From Photorhabdus luminescens subsp. luminescens (lineage in GTDB: Bacteria; Pseudomonadota; Gammaproteobacteria; Enterobacterales; Enterobacteriaceae), in contig NZ_JXSK01000005.1 in assembly GCF_001083805.1 (NCBI RefSeq), forward strand, positions 62,001-126,000: 64,000 bases of DNA, written 5' to 3'. The translations under genes were made by a program, and so were the position numbers. The notes beneath the pieces were generated by a model that did no database searches, had not been told where the DNA came from, and saw nothing but the letters and a program-made list of their open reading frames with translations. The stretch's first letter is position 1. Every line of letters starts with the position of its first letter. Below, piece by piece: positions 55,926 to 64,000 of this stretch.

Positions 55926-57125
55926 ATGAAAGAAAATATTGATAAATTGCTTTCAAACATCGCAATTATGGAGCCACCCGCAGGACTTCAGGATAAACTT
56001 GCTCTTGCAAGACAAGAAAATAGAAAATTGACAATAAAATTAGGTTTTGACCCGACTGCACCTGATTTACATTTGGGTCATTCGGTTGTACTACGAAAGC
56101 TTAAAGATTTTCAAGATGTGGGACACCGGATTGTCGTTATCATTGGGGATTTTACAGCTGGGATTGGTGATCCGACAGGAAGAAATAAACTTCGTCCTCC
56201 GCTAACACCTGAACAAATTCATGAAAACAGTCAGACTTATATAAATCAGCTTGCAAAAGTTGTAAATATCGAAAATATTGAAATAAGGAAAAATTCAGAA
56301 TGGTTTAGCAACATGCCATTCAGTGATGTCATAAAGTTAATCTCTAAAATCACTCTTGCACAAATCATGCACCGAGATGATTTCAAAACCCGATTTGAAT
56401 CAAAAGCGCCAGTCCATTTGCATGAGATTATTTACCCAATTCTGCAAGGATATGACTCAGTTATGATTGATTCTGATATCGAGCTTGGTGGAACAGATCA
56501 GTTATTTAATAACTTGGTAGGAAGAACACTTCAAGAAGCCTATGAGAAAAAAGGGCAAGTAGTAATAACAATGCCATTATTAGAAGGGCTAGATGGCACT
56601 GAAAAAATGAGTAAGTCAAAAAATAATTATATCGGGCTAACCGATAACGCAAATGATATGTATGGCAAAGTAATGTCAATTCCTGACAGTGTGATTATTA
56701 ATTATTTGACACTTGCTACAGATATGGAGGTAGAGAAACAGTCTGCGATAGTCAGTCAATTAAAATTGGGTATTAACCCAATGAAGGTCAAAAAAGATAT
56801 CGCTTATAATATTGTTAAAAGATATCACGATGATATATCTGCAAAGGAAGCTGCTGAACATTTTGAGCGCGTAATACAAAAGCGGACACCTGAAGAGGCT
56901 GATCATGGTGTATTGATTTTACCAGAAGGCTCTTATATAACATTGCTGGATCTTTGTTCAGTAGCTCTACCAATGATAAGCCGTTCCGAATTAAGGCGGT
57001 TAATTCGTTCAGGAGCTGTTCGTATTGATAAAAATAAAGAAAATAATGAAATTAAAAAGATTGAGGTTATCCCGGGCACGCTTATATGGATAGGTAAACG
57101 ATATAAATTTCGTATTGGCAGTTGA
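55926..57125 (+). CDS. accessory tyrosyl-tRNA synthetase, TyrRS-2/TyrZ type
   Basis: Class I synthetase attaching tyrosine to tRNA-Tyr, 399 aa. Seen: the HxGH motif as His49-L-G-His52 in DLHLGHSVVLRKLKDFQ, FTAGIGDPTGRNK, the tyrosine-site YDSVMIDSDIELGGTDQ, KMSKS at 227-231 and a C-terminal S4-like RNA-binding tail (SRSELRRLIRSGAVRID). It is shorter than the E. coli TyrS (424 aa) and of the TyrZ-like branch; the housekeeping gene should lie elsewhere. It is convergent with a tailoring operon, ending 10 bp from it. This placement, as known for aaRS-targeting antibiotics, suggests a drug-resistant duplicate. That role is inferred. Confidence 0.9.
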   Translation: MKENIDKLLSNIAIMEPPAGLQDKLALARQENRKLTIKLGFDPTAPDLHLGHSVVLRKLKDFQDVGHRIVVIIGDFTAGIGDPTGRNKLRPPLTPEQIHENSQTYINQLAKVVNIENIEIRKNSEWFSNMPFSDVIKLISKITLAQIMHRDDFKTRFESKAPVHLHEIIYPILQGYDSVMIDSDIELGGTDQLFNNLVGRTLQEAYEKKGQVVITMPLLEGLDGTEKMSKSKNNYIGLTDNANDMYGKVMSIPDSVIINYLTLATDMEVEKQSAIVSQLKLGINPMKVKKDIAYNIVKRYHDDISAKEAAEHFERVIQKRTPEEADHGVLILPEGSYITLLDLCSVALPMISRSELRRLIRSGAVRIDKNKENNEIKKIEVIPGTLIWIGKRYKFRIGS

Positions 57126-57135
57126 AAGAATATTA

Positions 57136-57933
57136 TTAAAGTAGTGGTAAAGATGGTGTATCAGGTTTTGTTATTTTTATTAGTTTCTTTTTCCTGATAC
57201 CCACTATTTTGGGTGGCTGAGTACCTATTTCATTGTGCCAAAAATTCACGTCCTCAAAAACATCAAGAACAAGTGGTAAATGGCCGTCTTGTGAGTAAAG
57301 ACTGCCACCTGGCACCAACCATGGATACAGATATTTGAGACAGTCGCGAGTTGATTTTTGAAGATCGACATCTAGATAGATTGCAGCTATTGGTCGTGAC
57401 CAATTAGCCAAAGATGTTTCAAACCATCCCTTAATAAATGTACATGAATTGATATTACCATATTTTATAATATTACTTTTTACTTCCTGAAGGGAACCTG
57501 CGAAATCACCTTCTCTAAACACCGCTTCCCTTCCCTCAATACTGATGCCATGAACTTCATTATGAAACGGAAGGCCCATAAAAGAATCACAAACAACAAG
57601 TTCCCTACCTGCTAAGTTAGCAGCCAGGCTGAACTTGGCTGTACTTGAGCCTTTATAACTTCCCGCTTCCACGATACAACCTTCCCGTGATGATGGTATT
57701 GATAATATTTCTTTGATAAAAGTAAATATATCTTCTGTGCTGTGTGGACTGATGATCTCTTTTGAAATTAAATAGTGACTGTCAACAAGGCTTTGTTTAT
57801 CCAATTTGGATAAACCCAATGATTTGTCCTCCATGAAGTCCTGAATAACATAGTGGTGTGGATCCTTCCCTTCACTTATCAGCTTTTGTATCATCTCGGG
57901 GAAAAAAGGGACAATTTCTTTTTCTGGTTTCAT
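57136..57933 (-). CDS. TylF/MycF-family SAM-dependent O-methyltransferase
   Basis: Class I methyltransferase related to macrocin O-methyltransferase, 265 aa. Seen: motif I GCIVEAGSYKGSSTAKFSLAA near residue 85, acidic loop VVCDSFMGLPFH, and the metal/catalytic region AIYLDVDLQKSTRDCLKYLYPWLVPGGSLYSQD near residue 185-215, which is highly characteristic. Homologues methylate sugar or catechol-like hydroxyls and need Mg. The start is two bases after the radical SAM stop, so it is coupled and is the last gene of the operon. Substrate unknown; possibly a hydroxyl made by one of the oxygenases. Confidence 0.88.
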   Translation of the reverse strand: MKPEKEIVPFFPEMIQKLISEGKDPHHYVIQDFMEDKSLGLSKLDKQSLVDSHYLISKEIISPHSTEDIFTFIKEILSIPSSREGCIVEAGSYKGSSTAKFSLAANLAGRELVVCDSFMGLPFHNEVHGISIEGREAVFREGDFAGSLQEVKSNIIKYGNINSCTFIKGWFETSLANWSRPIAAIYLDVDLQKSTRDCLKYLYPWLVPGGSLYSQDGHLPLVLDVFEDVNFWHNEIGTQPPKIVGIRKKKLIKITKPDTPSLPLL

Positions 57934-57935
57934 AA

Positions 57936-59588
57936 TTATCTAGCCTCAGCAAATTCAGAAAGAACACCATAATACGGATAGTCTGCATCAATTTTTTGAA
58001 GTAACTGAATAATTCTCTTTTGTACTAAGGTCAGTGTTGCGCTTTCTGCCAATTCTTCTGCTTTCAGCTTCTGTAGTGAACACCATGAAAGCGCTTCACC
58101 TAACCTATCATTTGGTGTATATTTTATTATCCTATTAATATATTCTTTCCTTACGAAAAATTCAAAATTAATAAGGGCATAAAGCTCATTTAACTCTTCC
58201 TTAGATATAGCTTCAGCTACAGTTGGTAAACCATATGGGGCTGAAGTTCCAAATATCTCAGGACGTGGTCTAATATTCATTTTCGTCCCATCGTTACCTA
58301 ACTCTTGCAGCAAAGGTATCCGCCTTAAAGCTCTGCGGTATTCAACAGTACCTATATCTGGTGTTAGTATTGCTGTGGCTAGGAAATATATAGGTAAAGC
58401 TAAAACTCGATCTAAATCCGCTAAGATGCTTTCAACTGTGTCATGGGGGGCGCCAATGATATATCCACATATAACTCCTATACCTGAACCGTTTAATGCA
58501 TTTACCGCATTTATATTCATTTCTACGGTGGTCGCTTTGTTATAATAATTTAGGCTTCTCTGATCTAACGATTCAACCCCTAAAAAAACTTTTCTGCATC
58601 CTGCATCGTACATTTGGTGAGCAAGTTCTGGTGTAATTACTTCTGACCTTGCATTGCAAGTCCATGCAATATTAAACTCTGAGAGCAAATCAAGAAGTTC
58701 ATGTAAATTTTCATGTTGGAGTAGATCGTCATCATGAAACTGAATTGAGTCATGGCCGAATGTTAAAAGGTGCTCAATATCTCCTGCAATTAACTCAACT
58801 GGTCGGGAAACTAGCTTCCCATGTATAAGATATGTTGAACAAAATGTACAGCGAGCTCGGCAGCTTTGTGTACAAATATAAATTTGTTGCGATTCTCCTA
58901 CTGCTTTCCACCATCTTTCCTGCGGCTTCCCTGCTAAGCTAGTATTACTCTGTATTAGTTCATAGGAAAAGGCTGGTGAGGGAATATCCTCAAGAGATTT
59001 ATCAAATACGATTTCTCCCATTTGAACTTTACCATCTAACATGAAACACAAACCACGCGCTTCGTTCCCCACGCCAAATTCAGGATGCAGGAACAGCTTA
59101 AGAACATGCCTTAGTGCATTTCTTCCTTCCCCCCTTGCTACAAGATGTACGAAATCAATTTCAGGAGCTACGGTTGGGTGTGCCCCACCAACCATAATGC
59201 AGACTTCTTCGGGGTTGAGATTGGACAGCATATTCTTTGTCCTTTCAAATGCCAATGAATACAGGCTGACTAGTACAAATCTCGCTTTAACTGGCCTTAA
59301 CCAATCGCTTATGGCTTTTGCCAGTTCTACGTCATCTGTAAAATTATCCTCATCGAAATATTGTATTTCAGGTTGAAAAGGTATATGACCACGCTCAAAG
59401 TCCACTTGAGCAGAACGAGCCAGATTAAGTAACCCCAGTGACGCATATCTAGCGGCATATTTATCCTGCCTTTTGTCAGTTGCTCCTAGTTGCGTTGTAC
59501 GAAAGCCATGATGGACGAGAGCAAGTCGTGGGGAGCCACAATTGATCGAAAACGAACCAGAATCTCGAAGTAGGGAGAGATCTAACAT
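57936..59588 (-). CDS. B12-binding-domain radical SAM enzyme
   Basis: 550-aa enzyme with an N-terminal cobalamin-binding-like Rossmann domain (ARFVLVSLYSLAFERTKNML, VCIMVGGAHPTVAPEIDFVHLVARGEG) and a radical SAM barrel. The cluster motif is Cys243-R-A-R-Cys247-T-F-Cys250 (CxxxCxxC), preceded by IYICTQSC. It continues through HDDDLLQHENLHELLDLL and KVFLGVESLDQRSLNYYNK. Such proteins often methylate unactivated carbons or phosphinate P, but can also do ring or other rearrangements. The ATG at 59588 has an ideal GAGGAG six bases upstream and follows the PhyH stop by ten bases; the earlier ATG at 59624 is inside that gene. Operon-coupled. Confidence 0.9.
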   Translation of the reverse strand: MLDLSLLRDSGSFSINCGSPRLALVHHGFRTTQLGATDKRQDKYAARYASLGLLNLARSAQVDFERGHIPFQPEIQYFDEDNFTDDVELAKAISDWLRPVKARFVLVSLYSLAFERTKNMLSNLNPEEVCIMVGGAHPTVAPEIDFVHLVARGEGRNALRHVLKLFLHPEFGVGNEARGLCFMLDGKVQMGEIVFDKSLEDIPSPAFSYELIQSNTSLAGKPQERWWKAVGESQQIYICTQSCRARCTFCSTYLIHGKLVSRPVELIAGDIEHLLTFGHDSIQFHDDDLLQHENLHELLDLLSEFNIAWTCNARSEVITPELAHQMYDAGCRKVFLGVESLDQRSLNYYNKATTVEMNINAVNALNGSGIGVICGYIIGAPHDTVESILADLDRVLALPIYFLATAILTPDIGTVEYRRALRRIPLLQELGNDGTKMNIRPRPEIFGTSAPYGLPTVAEAISKEELNELYALINFEFFVRKEYINRIIKYTPNDRLGEALSWCSLQKLKAEELAESATLTLVQKRIIQLLQKIDADYPYYGVLSEFAEAR

Positions 59589-59598
59589 TAGTTTCTCC

Positions 59599-60582
59599 TC
59601 ATGCGCATAAAGGGCTGCGATCATTTTTATCCCAGCGATCGAATTTTGGGTGAGGCTGCTCGGCTAAGGTTTGTCTTGCAAAGTGCCATGATTCGACCCA
59701 AATTTCATAATTAGATAATTCTTTTTCAGGGTGAGATTTACTTCTCGCAATAAAACCAGGAAACCATCGTCGACCTGTCGGTTGACCAGTAGGGCAGTAT
59801 CGCAGATCAAGGCTCCACCTCCCGTGTGTGCTGATATTGGATAAGGAGGCATGTATTATAAGAGGATGAAGAAGCACCATGTCGCCTGGTTTCGCGGGAA
59901 TAGGATGTATGTTTGTGCCTACCAATGAATCAGGAATCCCTTGTAAAACTGGGGTATCACAATGGTGCATAAGTCCTTTAGTGTGGCTTCCGGGTATCAC
60001 AACCAAGCAACCGTTTTTTTCGGTTGCTTCATTCAGGGGTAACCAGACACTCAGCATATCGGTACTATCAGCATCCTCGGTCACAACCGCTAAGTCCTGA
60101 TGCCAGAAGGTTTTTCCCGTTAACGTAAGCGTGTGACTTTGAGTTTTATCTGTAATCTGTGCTTCAGGTGGTTTAATGCGCATGTGTTGTACGGGAACTG
60201 AATAAATTTCGGACCCAATAATATTTTCTACTACGTCAAGGATTGTCTGGTTTCTCAGGAGATTGAATATTGCCTCTCCTAAATGTACTGGAGAGTCCTT
60301 CTTAATTTCGGCTTCTACTGGAAGTGTAATATCAAGCTCCTGAAAACAGTTTCCATTGGTTTGCTTCATTAACTGTAAAATTCGATTCTCTTCAGGTACA
60401 TTTTTATCATAACTTGTAATAATTCCTTGCCCCAACCATTGTCTGGCAAGCTTATTTGCAAGCTCACCGTATTCTTTTATAACCGGTAAAAGATCTGTAA
60501 CTGGATTAAGAACGTTACGTATAACAACATAACCATCATTCCTGTACTGATCGATAATATTTGCACATTGATTACCAAGCAT
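59599..60582 (-). CDS. phytanoyl-CoA-type Fe(II)/2-oxoglutarate oxygenase 1
   Basis: Non-haem iron oxygenase of the PhyH family, 327 aa, typically hydroxylating an unactivated carbon with 2-oxoglutarate and oxygen. Seen: the facial triad His161-x-Asp163 in FWHQDLAVV and distal His244 in LLHPLIIHASLSN, followed by a 2OG-binding Arg in RWSLDLRY. The PhyH N-terminal YRNDGYVVIRNVLNP is typical. GGGAGGTG precedes the ATG. In the order of transcription it lies between oxygenase 2 and the radical SAM gene. It differs strongly from oxygenase 2, so two different oxidations are likely. Confidence 0.9.
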   Translation of the reverse strand: MLGNQCANIIDQYRNDGYVVIRNVLNPVTDLLPVIKEYGELANKLARQWLGQGIITSYDKNVPEENRILQLMKQTNGNCFQELDITLPVEAEIKKDSPVHLGEAIFNLLRNQTILDVVENIIGSEIYSVPVQHMRIKPPEAQITDKTQSHTLTLTGKTFWHQDLAVVTEDADSTDMLSVWLPLNEATEKNGCLVVIPGSHTKGLMHHCDTPVLQGIPDSLVGTNIHPIPAKPGDMVLLHPLIIHASLSNISTHGRWSLDLRYCPTGQPTGRRWFPGFIARSKSHPEKELSNYEIWVESWHFARQTLAEQPHPKFDRWDKNDRSPLCA

Positions 60583-60636
60583 TTTACACCTCCCAAATGA
60601 AATAAATTGTAGAGTTGAAACTTTAATGCAGCAGAA

Positions 60637-61521
60637 TTACTCCTCTGGTTTCAAAATTTTTCTCGAAACCTCCTGAAGCTCATAGAGAGATTTAGGTATA
60701 TCTTTTGGTGTGTAGATAGCAGGAGGGGGGCCACCAAAGCGGGCGTGTGTGGCAGGATTACCATGAAGGTGATGAACGTATGACTCCATCGATACTAGTT
60801 GGCTTCCTGTATATATCGGGAAAGCATCAGTTGCTCTGTATTCGAAAATTAACGTTTTTCTTGGTTGCTCTGAAACATTAGGAGCTGAACGGTGAGGAGT
60901 AAAAGGATGTAAAAATATTGTACTGCCTGCTTTGGCTGCTAACGTAACAGGTTGACCATAATTTTCTTCATCTATTTCTTCTGTAATCATTCCGGCAAAA
61001 GATCCATCAGGAAGTGAATGATCGAAGGATCGCATATGTTGACGTGGCAAAACTTCTAGGCAGCCGTTTTCAGAAGTAGCATCATCCAGATAAATAAGTA
61101 CACCAACAAGATCGTCATTAGTATGTGGGAAATAAGTAAAATCCTGATGCCATTCTACAGCGGCACCGACTTTTCGCGGTTTCATATTAAGTTTACTATG
61201 TTGGAGGGCTATATCCTGGCCTATCAAAGACATAACATGCCCGAGAATTTGTTCTGAAGTGGCGATTCGTCTGAATTGCTCATGTAATTCAAAGGGATTA
61301 AACAATCTTCTTGGTAGCCAACGACCATCAAATTGAGTATTTTCGTATTCAAGAACTTGGGTAACTGTTTCGTTATTTTCGACATCTCTGATGATATTTT
61401 GAATGGTTACTTCCAAGATTATTAAATCTTCCTTGCTAATAAGAGAAGGAACAAGAAGAAATCCCTCTTCTTTATATTTCTTTATTAGTCCAGGTTTTAA
61501 TCTATTTATATCAGAACACAT
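60637..61521 (-). CDS. phytanoyl-CoA-type Fe(II)/2-oxoglutarate oxygenase 2
   Basis: Second PhyH-family oxygenase, 294 aa from the preferred ATG at 61521 (GGAAAGGAAA upstream); ATG 61533 is an alternative, and the frame is open far upstream through noncoding sequence. Seen: triad His125-x-Asp127 in VEWHQDFTYFPHTND, distal His210 in LHPFTPHRSAPN, 2OG-site Arg in RKTLIFEYRATDA, and KKYKEEGFLLVPSLISKEDL at the start. Close matches to ectoine-hydroxylase or PhyH-like natural-product oxygenases are plausible; substrate unknown. A hairpin separates it from the upstream 213-aa gene. Confidence 0.88.
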   Translation of the reverse strand: MCSDINRLKPGLIKKYKEEGFLLVPSLISKEDLIILEVTIQNIIRDVENNETVTQVLEYENTQFDGRWLPRRLFNPFELHEQFRRIATSEQILGHVMSLIGQDIALQHSKLNMKPRKVGAAVEWHQDFTYFPHTNDDLVGVLIYLDDATSENGCLEVLPRQHMRSFDHSLPDGSFAGMITEEIDEENYGQPVTLAAKAGSTIFLHPFTPHRSAPNVSEQPRKTLIFEYRATDAFPIYTGSQLVSMESYVHHLHGNPATHARFGGPPPAIYTPKDIPKSLYELQEVSRKILKPEE

Positions 61522-61600
61522 TTTCCTTTCCATATATAAAAAGTTACCAAGAAAATAACAGATCAAAAAATATTCAGGTCGAGTTGTAAATAAGTAAAAG

Positions 61601-61627
61601 CTGGTGCTGCAAGAAAAACAGCACCAG
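61601..61627 (-). terminator. intra-operon terminator/attenuator after the 213-aa gene
   Basis: On the minus strand CTGGTGCTG-TTTTTCTTG-CAGCACCAG, a perfect 9-bp stem, followed by CTTTTACTTATTT. It lies 20 bp after the 213-aa gene stop and before oxygenase 2. Partial termination would give more of the first gene than of the enzymes. Confidence 0.7.
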
Positions 61628-61646
61628 ATATGAGCATTATGATGAA

Positions 61647-62288
61647 CTATGCCAGTGTCGTCCCGAGAGTAAGTGTTACACACCTGATAAATTCCGTGGT
61701 AACACCACGTCGACCTTCCAGATCGATAACTGAGCTTGTGCCATATTTTGGGCAAAGCTCATAAAGCAGATCTGGGGAAATATTTGCACCTAAGGCTTTC
61801 AGAACAGCCGCAGCGGTTTCAGGCTTGAAGTTCATACGTGCAGCATGTTCCGGCAGGGTTGCACGGATTTTCTGGAAGGTGTCCTGATTCTCGTTCAGAA
61901 TGGATTGTAGATTAAAATCATTTACATGAGAAAGCGCATTGTCAAAACATGTTACTCCCCTTAGAGCTAGCAAACTGACATCTAAGATATGATAAGTTAC
62001 GATGAAAGAAGGACCTGCTTGAGATTGTATTTTGGCATATCTTAATGTTTTGAGCTTATTGTGTATTTTGCCAGCAACATCTGGTGAAAATTCTAACGCT
62101 AGTGCAATATTTTCTAGTTCCTCCTCAGACAGAGCAAACATCACTCCTTCCCAAGAATCTGTGAGTTCCATTGCCTTAGCTCTGATAGCATCTGCATTGT
62201 CTGATATACGACATAGCTCATTTTGACTTACCATTTCTGAACTGATGATATGGTTTGTACTGATAGTTTTAGCATGAACGTTTTCCAT
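61647..62288 (-). CDS. unknown 213-aa protein, first gene of the tailoring operon
   Basis: I do not recognise this protein. Seen: 213 aa, soluble, largely helical with Leu/Ala-rich segments (LSEEELENIALALEFSPDVAGKIHNKL; ETAAAVLKALGANISPDLLYEL), and a distinct Thr-rich, weakly charged C-terminus after an EGRRG turn (last residues IRCVTLTLGTTLA). AGGAGA seven bases before the ATG is strong. It is first in the unit, followed by a stem-loop and then oxygenase, radical SAM and methyltransferase genes. Length and tail would fit a RiPP precursor with a long leader or a carrier/scaffold protein; it could equally be an unrelated enzyme or regulator. The functional call is inference. Confidence 0.55.
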   Translation of the reverse strand: MENVHAKTISTNHIISSEMVSQNELCRISDNADAIRAKAMELTDSWEGVMFALSEEELENIALALEFSPDVAGKIHNKLKTLRYAKIQSQAGPSFIVTYHILDVSLLALRGVTCFDNALSHVNDFNLQSILNENQDTFQKIRATLPEHAARMNFKPETAAAVLKALGANISPDLLYELCPKYGTSSVIDLEGRRGVTTEFIRCVTLTLGTTLA

Positions 62289-62459
62289 AATTTTCTCCTA
62301 AATGACATGATCACAATACGGAACATTTCAATATGAAAATACGGGTACAACATACAACGCTACAACTTACATCAAATGACTCAATGCTCTCGATACCATG
62401 CAATTTGAAGCATAAAAAATTGATATGGGTTATGATAAATCATAATTGAGTATAGCTGA

Positions 62460-62477
62460 AATGCAACTGGTTGCATT
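62460..62477. promoter_or_regulatory. inverted repeat (possible operator) upstream of the tailoring operon
   Basis: AATGCAAC-TG-GTTGCATT, perfect 8-bp arms, 172 bp ahead of the 213-aa gene. The rest of 62289-63147 is very AT-rich with no gene; it is the divergent promoter region for the operon and the MFS gene. Confidence 0.4.
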
Positions 62478-63147
62478 GAATTAATAAAAATATATAGAAC
62501 AGGAACCGCATACCACATGTTCTAATAACAATATTCTTATAAAAGATCAATTTAATTTCTTATAGACTTTATTCGCATTGTCGGAGATTAGATGTCATTT
62601 TTAATTTTTTGTTTTTAAATATCAATAAATTAATGTTGAAATTCTAATTTTAACTAGAAGTGCTTTTTATGGTAAATGCAATTATAACCTATTGCATATA
62701 AAATATTTGAGAAAAATAACAATAATCATATTAATTTCTGAATGAATGTTCCTAAAAAAACAGCATCAAAAATGAATTAATTAATATTATTATTAATTTA
62801 ATTAAATTTATTTTTTTCCGAATGATTTTCTTTGGAAATGACTTACAGACTCTACAATCACAAGTAATGCTTACCGTTGGATTTTACCTTATACGTTTAA
62901 AAGGTATCGGCTGACGGTCATCGAAAAATAATGGGGAGTAATTATTTTTTCATAATATTATCGAAAACAAAAAATAAGATCTATACTTAAGGTCATTTCC
63001 ATTTACTTTAGGGATTTTTCTGCTATCTTGCTAATGATTAATAACGGATTTATTTGTTGTTTTAGAAGGATTTGATGGTATTCATAATGATAAAATATGT
63101 ATCTCTTTGTATTAAATAATAAGACAAAGGAGAATTTAATCAATATC

Positions 63148-64000
63148 ATGAATTATAATATTAATTTATTACATGTATTTAAAAACGAGAAGACGGTATC
63201 ATTTTTTCTCCTCTCATCCTTATTATTAACGATTGGCCGTGGAGCATCAATCCCTTATTTAGCTATATATTTATCTGTAGAACTTAATTTTAGTCCTGTC
63301 ATTATTGGATATGTTATATCTTCATCTATGATACTCGGAATAATAACCAGCTTAGTTGGAGGCATGTTTGCTGACAATAAAAAATTTAAATTTCCTATTC
63401 TATCTTCACTTTTAGTTTTTTTATTTTGTTTTTTAATTTTTCCATATTTTAAAAACATAATCCTTATTTCTTTTCTTCTCGCTCTTGTGAACTTAGCTTA
63501 CTCATTATTTGAGGTGCTATTAAAGAGTTATTTTTCTGATTATTTACCGCGAAGTATTAAGATAAGATTATTTTCTTTAAACTACACGCTTATTAACATA
63601 GGGTGGGCCGTTGGTCCATTAATTGGCACATTATTTTCAGGTTATAATCATAGTTTCTCTTTCATATTTTCTGGTCTTACTGCGGTGTTCCCGATGATAT
63701 TTATTATAATATACTACTCTTCATTTTTTCACGGCTTACCTATATTATCACAGAATAATAATAGATTGCTGACAGATACTTTCAGTCATATAAAACCTTT
63801 AAATAATCATTTACTGTTTCTGATAACCATTTCATCATTACTCGGATCTTTTGTATATGGTAGTACTATTAGCTACTTGTCTCAATATTTAATAGTTTCT
63901 ACAAATAAAGAATTTTCATATACAGCTATTGCTGCAATGATGGTAACAAATGCTGTGGTTGTTATAGGATTTCAATATCATGTTGGAAAGCATATCAAAG
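63148..64000 (+). CDS. MFS transporter, 3'-truncated by window edge
   Basis: Open frame from ATG 63148 to the end of the window (284 codons) with no stop. Seen: at least seven hydrophobic segments, MFS N-terminal RGASIPYLAIYLSVEL and the loop 2-3 signature LVGGMFADNKKF (GxxaD form) near residue 78, plus NIGWAVGPLIGT, a typical helix 5 motif. AAGGAG lies 15 bases before the ATG, rather far, so an unusual ATT or TTA-proximal start is possible. Divergent from the tailoring operon, 860 bp away. It may export the cluster product, but the family is too broad to be sure. Confidence 0.85.
   Translation, partial: MNYNINLLHVFKNEKTVSFFLLSSLLLTIGRGASIPYLAIYLSVELNFSPVIIGYVISSSMILGIITSLVGGMFADNKKFKFPILSSLLVFLFCFLIFPYFKNIILISFLLALVNLAYSLFEVLLKSYFSDYLPRSIKIRLFSLNYTLINIGWAVGPLIGTLFSGYNHSFSFIFSGLTAVFPMIFIIIYYSSFFHGLPILSQNNNRLLTDTFSHIKPLNNHLLFLITISSLLGSFVYGSTISYLSQYLIVSTNKEFSYTAIAAMMVTNAVVVIGFQYHVGKHIK

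Noticed and set aside
60637-61755. 372-aa version of oxygenase 2
   Set aside because: The extra N-terminal residues overlap the 213-aa gene and its terminator, and look non-coding; the start near 61521-61533 fits the family.

Overview
The window looks like a chromosome segment of an entomopathogenic member of the Morganellaceae, most likely Photorhabdus (Xenorhabdus is the alternative). The evidence is inference from gene content: AT-rich intergenic DNA, enterobacterial core genes in Escherichia coli-like order (yhiN-pitA-uspB-uspA, prlC-rsmJ, glpD-glpR-glpG-glpE, nfuA-gntX-bioH), a selC tRNA, five 126-127 bp ERIC elements, and core blocks alternating with large accessory blocks. No database search was possible.

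Layout. (1) 1-3459: the right part of a small biosynthetic locus with an ATP-grasp ligase (5' end outside the window), an MFS exporter and a PatB/MalY-type PLP enzyme. (2) 3460-12580: core block of yhiN, pitA, uspB, uspA, gdhA, rsmJ and prlC, with an apparent group II intron scrap and one ERIC. (3) 12821-36190: the selC tRNA gene followed by about 23 kb of accessory DNA. It holds a coding scrap next to selC, a secreted SnoaL-like protein, a helicase with its motor core deleted, a hydrolase scrap, a 100-aa orphan, a eukaryote-like glycine amidinotransferase, an uncatalogued 58-aa ORF, eight tandem paralogous serine hydrolases of about 529 aa, and an AvcD-type anti-phage dCTP deaminase with a 60-aa partner. 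(4) 36341-46235: a complete glucuronate/fructuronate catabolic regulon (uxuA, an UxuR-like repressor, TRAP transporter dctPQM, uxuB, uxaC, kdgK, eda) with TTGGT-N2-ACCAA operators. (5) 46289-49037: a TacAT-like toxin-antitoxin pair, a free-standing alanyl-tRNA editing protein, and a small antitoxin-like gene split by an ERIC. (6) 49381-55374: core block glpD, glpR, glpG, glpE, nfuA, gntX, bioH. (7) 55926-64000: a putative biosynthetic cluster with a second tyrosyl-tRNA synthetase facing an operon of a 213-aa unknown protein, two phytanoyl-CoA-type Fe/2OG oxygenases, a B12-binding radical SAM enzyme and a TylF-type O-methyltransferase, then an MFS transporter running off the right edge.

How the parts work together. 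The hexuronate genes form one pathway: TRAP uptake, UxaC to fructuronate, UxuB to mannonate, UxuA to KDG, KdgK to KDPG, Eda to pyruvate plus glyceraldehyde-3-phosphate. The serine hydrolase array is built of repeated modules (promoter with a Fur-box-like operator, gene, ACAGAAC/GTTCTGT terminator). Five of the eight genes carry the full promoter and three sit directly behind a neighbour's terminator. In the last block the tyrosyl-tRNA synthetase could be a self-resistance copy for a product made by the tailoring operon, whose first gene is followed by a stem-loop as often seen after RiPP precursor genes.

The strongest candidates for undescribed biology are the amidinotransferase plus eight-hydrolase array and the TyrRS / B12-radical SAM / double PhyH cluster.
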